64,000 bases of DNA. Origin: JBEIGE01 sp040382055 (GTDB taxonomy: Bacteria > Pseudomonadota > Gammaproteobacteria > Burkholderiales > Burkholderiaceae_C). Below are positions 60,652 to 64,000 of this stretch, one piece after another. Each line of letters opens with the position of its first letter. Position 1 is the first letter of the stretch. The position numbers were made by a program, and so were the translations under genes. The DNA lies in the NCBI GenBank assembly GCA_040382055.1, contig JBEIGE010000002.1:1-64000 (forward strand), in the 5' to 3' direction. The notes beneath the pieces were generated by a model that had not been told where the DNA came from, ran no database searches, and worked only from the letters and a program-made list of their open reading frames with translations.

Positions 60652-61461
60652 TTACCGCTTGATGGACGGTGCGGTCGTCTCGCCACCCATGCCATTTACA
60701 CCCATGTAAACGCCCAGTGCAATGGTTGCGTCACTGCCGAAGAGGGGATAAGGAAAACGCTGCTGGCGGTAGCAATCATTGAGGCGCAGCTGCATACTCC
60801 ACATCTGACCGTTGGAGACACGATAGGCCGGCCAGGCACCAAAGCCACTGCCTGCACCGGGGTTCTTTGTCAGATTAGGTAAATCCTGCAAGCGGATTCT
60901 TTTGTTGTCTTCGGCATGGCATGAGGCGCAGGCAAAGTCATGCGGGCCACTGCGCATAAAAAACAGGCGCTTGCCGACTTCGTACATGGTCTTTTCCATC
61001 ACATGGGACTGCGACAGGTTGAACTTCACGCCTTTGGATTCAGCAGCCAGCCAGGTGGCCAGGGCAGTCACATTGCTTTGCTCACCTCGACCAAAAGGTG
61101 TTTTTGCAATATCAGCAGCATTGAAACCCTGCAAGGTTTCCATACAGGTCAGGAGTCGCGACTCCATGTCTTGAACCCGCTGGGTATCGGCAAAATAACG
61201 GGGCAGTTCAGCAAAAACACCCTTGTACACGCCAGGACCCTTACCCAGATCGCACAGCTCCAAGGATGCGTTTTTAGGCCCACGTTTTTGTTTCCAGAGG
61301 TCTTCCCCCTTGGCCTCAAACAAATCGGCAGGGTTACCGTCCTGCAGCATGGCCCGGTATTCAGCAATGCCGTCTGCGGTGGACTTTTGCGCCAAGGCGT
61401 TTGCAGCCAGTACCGGGATGGTCAATGCCACCAGTACATGCTTGATATGCCAAGTTTTCAT
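60652..61461 (-). CDS. soxA: L-cysteine S-thiosulfotransferase SoxA, single-haem type
   Basis: The product has 269 residues. The signal peptide ends near ANALAQ. Only one CxxCH (CASCH, 178-182) is present. The first haem site of dihaem SoxA is replaced by two isolated cysteines (Cys70 in LELCDLG and Cys106 in LLTCMET) that probably form a disulfide. The active-site cysteine Cys230 in RLNDCYRQQRFP, which carries the cysteine persulfide haem ligand, is conserved. SoxA catalyses linking thiosulfate to the SoxY C-terminal cysteine. It sits between soxZ and soxX. Confidence 0.95.
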   Translation of the reverse strand: MKTWHIKHVLVALTIPVLAANALAQKSTADGIAEYRAMLQDGNPADLFEAKGEDLWKQKRGPKNASLELCDLGKGPGVYKGVFAELPRYFADTQRVQDMESRLLTCMETLQGFNAADIAKTPFGRGEQSNVTALATWLAAESKGVKFNLSQSHVMEKTMYEVGKRLFFMRSGPHDFACASCHAEDNKRIRLQDLPNLTKNPGAGSGFGAWPAYRVSNGQMWSMQLRLNDCYRQQRFPYPLFGSDATIALGVYMGVNGMGGETTAPSIKR

Positions 61462-61490
61462 TATTTTTCCTCTTGTCGGCCTGTAGTCGA

Positions 61491-61802
61491 TCAGGACACG
61501 GTGGCTTCGTCAGTGCGCGTGTCGCCTTTGTTGTCTTTCCAGTTAACCGTAATCTTGTCGCCGGCCTTGCCGCCTTTGACAACAAATTGCAAAAACGGAT
61601 TTTTGGACACGGCAGGACCCCAATCGGCCGTCAGAACCACCTTGCCGTTGTGGGAAGCCGTGACTTCACTGATGAACCATGCAGGCACCAATTTGCCTGC
61701 AGAATCACGGCGCTGGCCGGACTCCATCTCGTGGCTCATCAGTACTCGAACGGTCACTTTATCGCCCGCTGCCTGGGCTCGAATACGCATCGGATCTGCC
61801 AT
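61491..61802 (-). CDS. soxZ: Sulfur carrier complex protein SoxZ
   Basis: This 103-residue protein has no signal peptide and an immunoglobulin-like fold, consistent with SoxZ (AQAAGDKVTVRVLMSHEME at the N terminus, FISEVTASHNGKVVL in the middle). It dimerises with SoxY and is exported with it. The usual length for the family. Confidence 0.95.
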   Translation of the reverse strand: MADPMRIRAQAAGDKVTVRVLMSHEMESGQRRDSAGKLVPAWFISEVTASHNGKVVLTADWGPAVSKNPFLQFVVKGGKAGDKITVNWKDNKGDTRTDEATVS

Positions 61803-61870
61803 GATTTGCTCCTGAATCTATAGTGAGAAATATATGAAAGTAAAGGGTTATCTGCCAATTTGACTGGACA

Positions 61871-62326
61871 TCAACCGCCACAACCACCCAGCGTCACTTT
61901 GACTTCCTTTTTGGCAAACAAGGCCCTGCCATCGTTCATGATGGCAACGGCGTAAACATCAGAGGACTGGCCCATTTTTGAGCGTGTGGCAAAACTGGCT
62001 TCCACGCTGTCATTCGTATTGAACTGGGCGACCAAAACCGAAGGGTTTTTTTCCACCAGAATCAGCAGATGCTTCACGCCGGCTAGCGTGGTGCTGACCG
62101 TCAGAGGAACGACAGCACCGTTTTCAGCGATGTCCGGTCCGCCAATGGTCACATCCTTGCTCTCGGCGGGAGCCCCGGCACCAAGTGCCTTGACGGCGTC
62201 CGCTATGGATTTGGCTTCAAACGCATTTTTGTTGTAGGCCAGCGCATAGTGTGGGAACAAGCCTGTACCAGCCAGTAAGCCGGCAACCAGTGCACTTTGT
62301 TTGAGTGTCTTGCGACGTGTTTGCAT
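61871..62326 (-). CDS. soxY: Sulfur carrier protein SoxY
   Basis: The product has 151 residues. A Tat-type N terminus (RRKTLKQSALVAGLL) is followed by the carrier domain. The C terminus ends GGCGG with Cys149, the swinging cysteine that carries all pathway intermediates. It lies directly upstream of soxZ with a 68-base gap. Confidence 0.96.
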   Translation of the reverse strand: MQTRRKTLKQSALVAGLLAGTGLFPHYALAYNKNAFEAKSIADAVKALGAGAPAESKDVTIGGPDIAENGAVVPLTVSTTLAGVKHLLILVEKNPSVLVAQFNTNDSVEASFATRSKMGQSSDVYAVAIMNDGRALFAKKEVKVTLGGCGG

Positions 62327-62405
62327 GAATATCTCCTATGGGTAGTGTATGCTAAACCTTTGTCAGTCCCGTGACTATGGGTCAAGCCCTATTTTGGACA
62401 TGCCC

Positions 62406-63518
62406 CTATTTTCCCGCACCGGATGAAAGCCAGGATGCTAGGGTTTTTGCTTCAGGCACTGTTAATGCCTGAGCTGGCATAGGAACGGGGCCCCAGACGC
62501 CCTGCCCCCCCGATTTGATCTTGCCGGCCAGATAGTCCACTTGACCGGCATGCTTCCTGGCGATGTCCTGAAAGCTTGGGCCGACTATTTTTTTATCCAT
62601 GCCATGACAAGCATTGCAGCTGTATTTTTGCAGCAAGGCCTGGACGACTTTACTATCAGAAATGCCAGTCCCTTCTGATGCAGGTTTGGGTTGGGATAAC
62701 GCACTACTCACAGTGACCTGAGACGGGCTTGAGGCCCGACCTTCCGGGAGGGTAGTGTCGACGCCGTGTTGAGGCCCAACCTTGCGGTTTTGCTCGGCCA
62801 GGTTGCCATGGGCATTGCGTGCAAAGTCCGGCAGGAACGAGGAGACTTTAGCCTCAGTGATGCAGTTGCTCATGCAAGCCACATTCCGGGTGTCCGGCCT
62901 GGCGGGAATGCCAAACTCATTGCCGGGCCATAGCGCATGCTTGGTACTCATACCATTGCGATTGGGCATGCGTTGCTGCACATCACGAATGTTTTTGTCA
63001 GAGAGCACAAAGCCATCAGGCACGATGCCGCCCAGGTTAAGGATGAAGGCTGTGACGGCATACACCTCTTCGTTGCTCAGGGATTTCGGCTGGGTCCAGG
63101 GCATGGCCCGAAAGATGTAATCCCACAGGGATGACAAGGTGGAGACTTTCATCAAGGTTGTACGTCCCGGGTAGGCTGCATCATTTAAACGGGCAACCCG
63201 GCCGGTCTCGATGTCTTTGGCTGTGGTGCCACCCACAATGGGGTTAAACACCTCGCCTGACTCACCAAAAATACCATGGCAATTGGCGCATTTGGACTCC
63301 CAGACATCCTGGCCCTTGGCAACGCTGCCCGAACCGGCTGGCAAGCCCTTGAAGTCGGGTCGAACATCGATGTCCCAAGCGGCAACTTCTTTTGGCGTGG
63401 CATCACGTCCTATGCCAGGATACTTGTTAGGCGATTGCGCAAGTACGATGGCTGGCAAGGCCAACAGCAAAGCAAGTGCCAGGGCCTGTGTATCAGGCAC
63501 TTTAGGAAAGCTGGACAT
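62406..63518 (-). CDS. soxD: Sulfane dehydrogenase cytochrome subunit SoxD
   Basis: The product has 370 residues. A signal peptide (about 1-28) is followed by two cytochrome c domains with CANCH at 77-81 and CNACH at 301-305. The middle region contains a cysteine pair (CMSNC) and a proline/serine-rich linker (about 250-290). SoxD carries electrons from SoxC during oxidation of the SoxY-bound sulfane sulfur. It overlaps the soxC stop by 17 bases, so the two are co-translated. Confidence 0.92.
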   Translation of the reverse strand: MSSFPKVPDTQALALALLLALPAIVLAQSPNKYPGIGRDATPKEVAAWDIDVRPDFKGLPAGSGSVAKGQDVWESKCANCHGIFGESGEVFNPIVGGTTAKDIETGRVARLNDAAYPGRTTLMKVSTLSSLWDYIFRAMPWTQPKSLSNEEVYAVTAFILNLGGIVPDGFVLSDKNIRDVQQRMPNRNGMSTKHALWPGNEFGIPARPDTRNVACMSNCITEAKVSSFLPDFARNAHGNLAEQNRKVGPQHGVDTTLPEGRASSPSQVTVSSALSQPKPASEGTGISDSKVVQALLQKYSCNACHGMDKKIVGPSFQDIARKHAGQVDYLAGKIKSGGQGVWGPVPMPAQALTVPEAKTLASWLSSGAGK

Positions 63519-64000
63519 TTTTCACCTCCCCGCTCTCCTGAACCAACCACGATTGAATGGCATTGTTGTGGTAGATGGACCGCGATCCACGTGCGGCACG
63601 CAGCTGTTTGTAAGTGGGCTGAACGAAGCCGGTTTCATCCACGGCACGACTTTGAATAATGGCTGGCTTGCCATCCCACACCCAATCCAGATTGAAACGC
63701 GTGAGCGACTTTGTCATCACCGGTGACTCCAGCCGCGCGGTGCGCCAATTGCGTCCGCCATCCACCGACACATCCACTTTTTTGACTTTGCCACGGCCCG
63801 ACCAGGCCAGTCCACTGATGTTGTAGAACCCCTTATCGAGCAGAACCTGACCCCCCGAGGGTGTGGTAACAACACTCTTGCATTCCTGAATACTGCTGTA
63901 CTGACGATGCAAGCCCCCTGGCATGAGGTCGATGTAGTGCACGGCTTCATCTTTGGTTCCATAGGGCATATCGCCCAGTTCCAGCCGACGCAGGTATTTC
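63502..64000 (-). CDS. soxC: Sulfane dehydrogenase molybdopterin subunit SoxC, 3' part
   Basis: The reading frame is open at the right edge of the window and covers the last 165 residues. These include KYLRRLELGD, DLMPGGLHRQYSSIQECKS and the C-terminal dimerisation domain VDVSVDGGRNWRTARLE, all typical of SoxC of the sulfite oxidase family. The molybdenum-binding N-terminal domain lies outside the window. Together with SoxD it removes six electrons from SoxY-S-sulfane. Gene order soxC-soxD-soxY-soxZ-soxA-soxX-soxB is the common betaproteobacterial arrangement. Confidence 0.9.
   Translation of the reverse strand, partial: KYLRRLELGDMPYGTKDEAVHYIDLMPGGLHRQYSSIQECKSVVTTPSGGQVLLDKGFYNISGLAWSGRGKVKKVDVSVDGGRNWRTARLESPVMTKSLTRFNLDWVWDGKPAIIQSRAVDETGFVQPTYKQLRAARGSRSIYHNNAIQSWLVQESGEVKNVQLS

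Overview
The window reads as chromosomal DNA of a betaproteobacterium of the order Burkholderiales, most like the Comamonadaceae (Rhodoferax/Polaromonas relatives). The reasons are the aa3 oxidase cluster in the order ctaC-ctaD-small protein-ctaG-DUF2970-ctaE with SURF1, ctaA, ctaB and sco downstream, five orphan TctC/Bug-type binding proteins, a soxCDYZAXB thiosulfate cluster, and moderate-to-high GC with dense overlapping genes. This placement comes from gene content only; no database search was possible.

Layout. 0-2 kb: a decayed enoyl-CoA hydratase, then radC and an Smr-domain gene. 2.4-6.2 kb: a compact four-gene module (FAD/2Fe-2S reductase, four-helix membrane protein, eight-haem membrane-anchored cytochrome c, DUF4010 transporter-like protein), followed by a truncated tyrosine-recombinase remnant. 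6.7-7.8 kb: rpoH (sigma-32) preceded by a perfect CIRCE operator and followed by a strong terminator. 7.8-10.1 kb: a Bug receptor, a glutathione S-transferase and a cupin. 10.1-19.4 kb: cytochrome c oxidase structural and assembly genes on the minus strand, including a 37-residue assembly protein. 19.5-24.6 kb: housekeeping genes (BioC-like methyltransferase, comF, trmL, MaoC-type hydratase, parA, Kef-type K+ efflux).

24.7-50.5 kb is a catabolic island. It holds a GntR regulator, FAH-family hydrolase, three Bug receptors, an oxidoreductase, a CE4/imidase-like hydrolase, a TauE exporter, a RutE-like reductase, NTF2-like and YciI proteins, a dead intradiol dioxygenase fragment, and two separate two-subunit molybdenum hydroxylases. 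It also holds an aromatic FAD monooxygenase, maleylacetate reductase, two beta-hydroxyacid dehydrogenases, an AtzA/TrzA-type amidohydrolase, and 3-oxoadipate CoA-transferase plus 3-oxoadipyl-CoA thiolase. The last three funnel maleylacetate through 3-oxoadipate to acetyl-CoA and succinyl-CoA. The upstream enzymes suggest an aromatic or N-heteroaromatic substrate that I cannot name. A monomeric isocitrate dehydrogenase sits inside the island.

50.6-57.9 kb: MATE efflux pump, DUF1841, YebC-type regulator, another Bug receptor, cytochrome c4, and a MoxR/small membrane protein/GNAT/VWA operon whose last gene has an out-of-frame start at a T9 run. A tRNA-Arg(CCU) follows at 57.97 kb. 58.2-64 kb: soxB, soxX, soxA, soxZ, soxY, soxD and the 3' part of soxC, all on the minus strand, indicating periplasmic thiosulfate oxidation that feeds electrons to cytochrome c and so to the aa3 oxidase also encoded here.

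The strongest leads are the catabolic island with its two flavin-less molybdenum hydroxylases and broken dioxygenase, the four-gene electron-transfer module, the CIRCE-rpoH wiring, and the homopolymer frameshift in the VWA gene.
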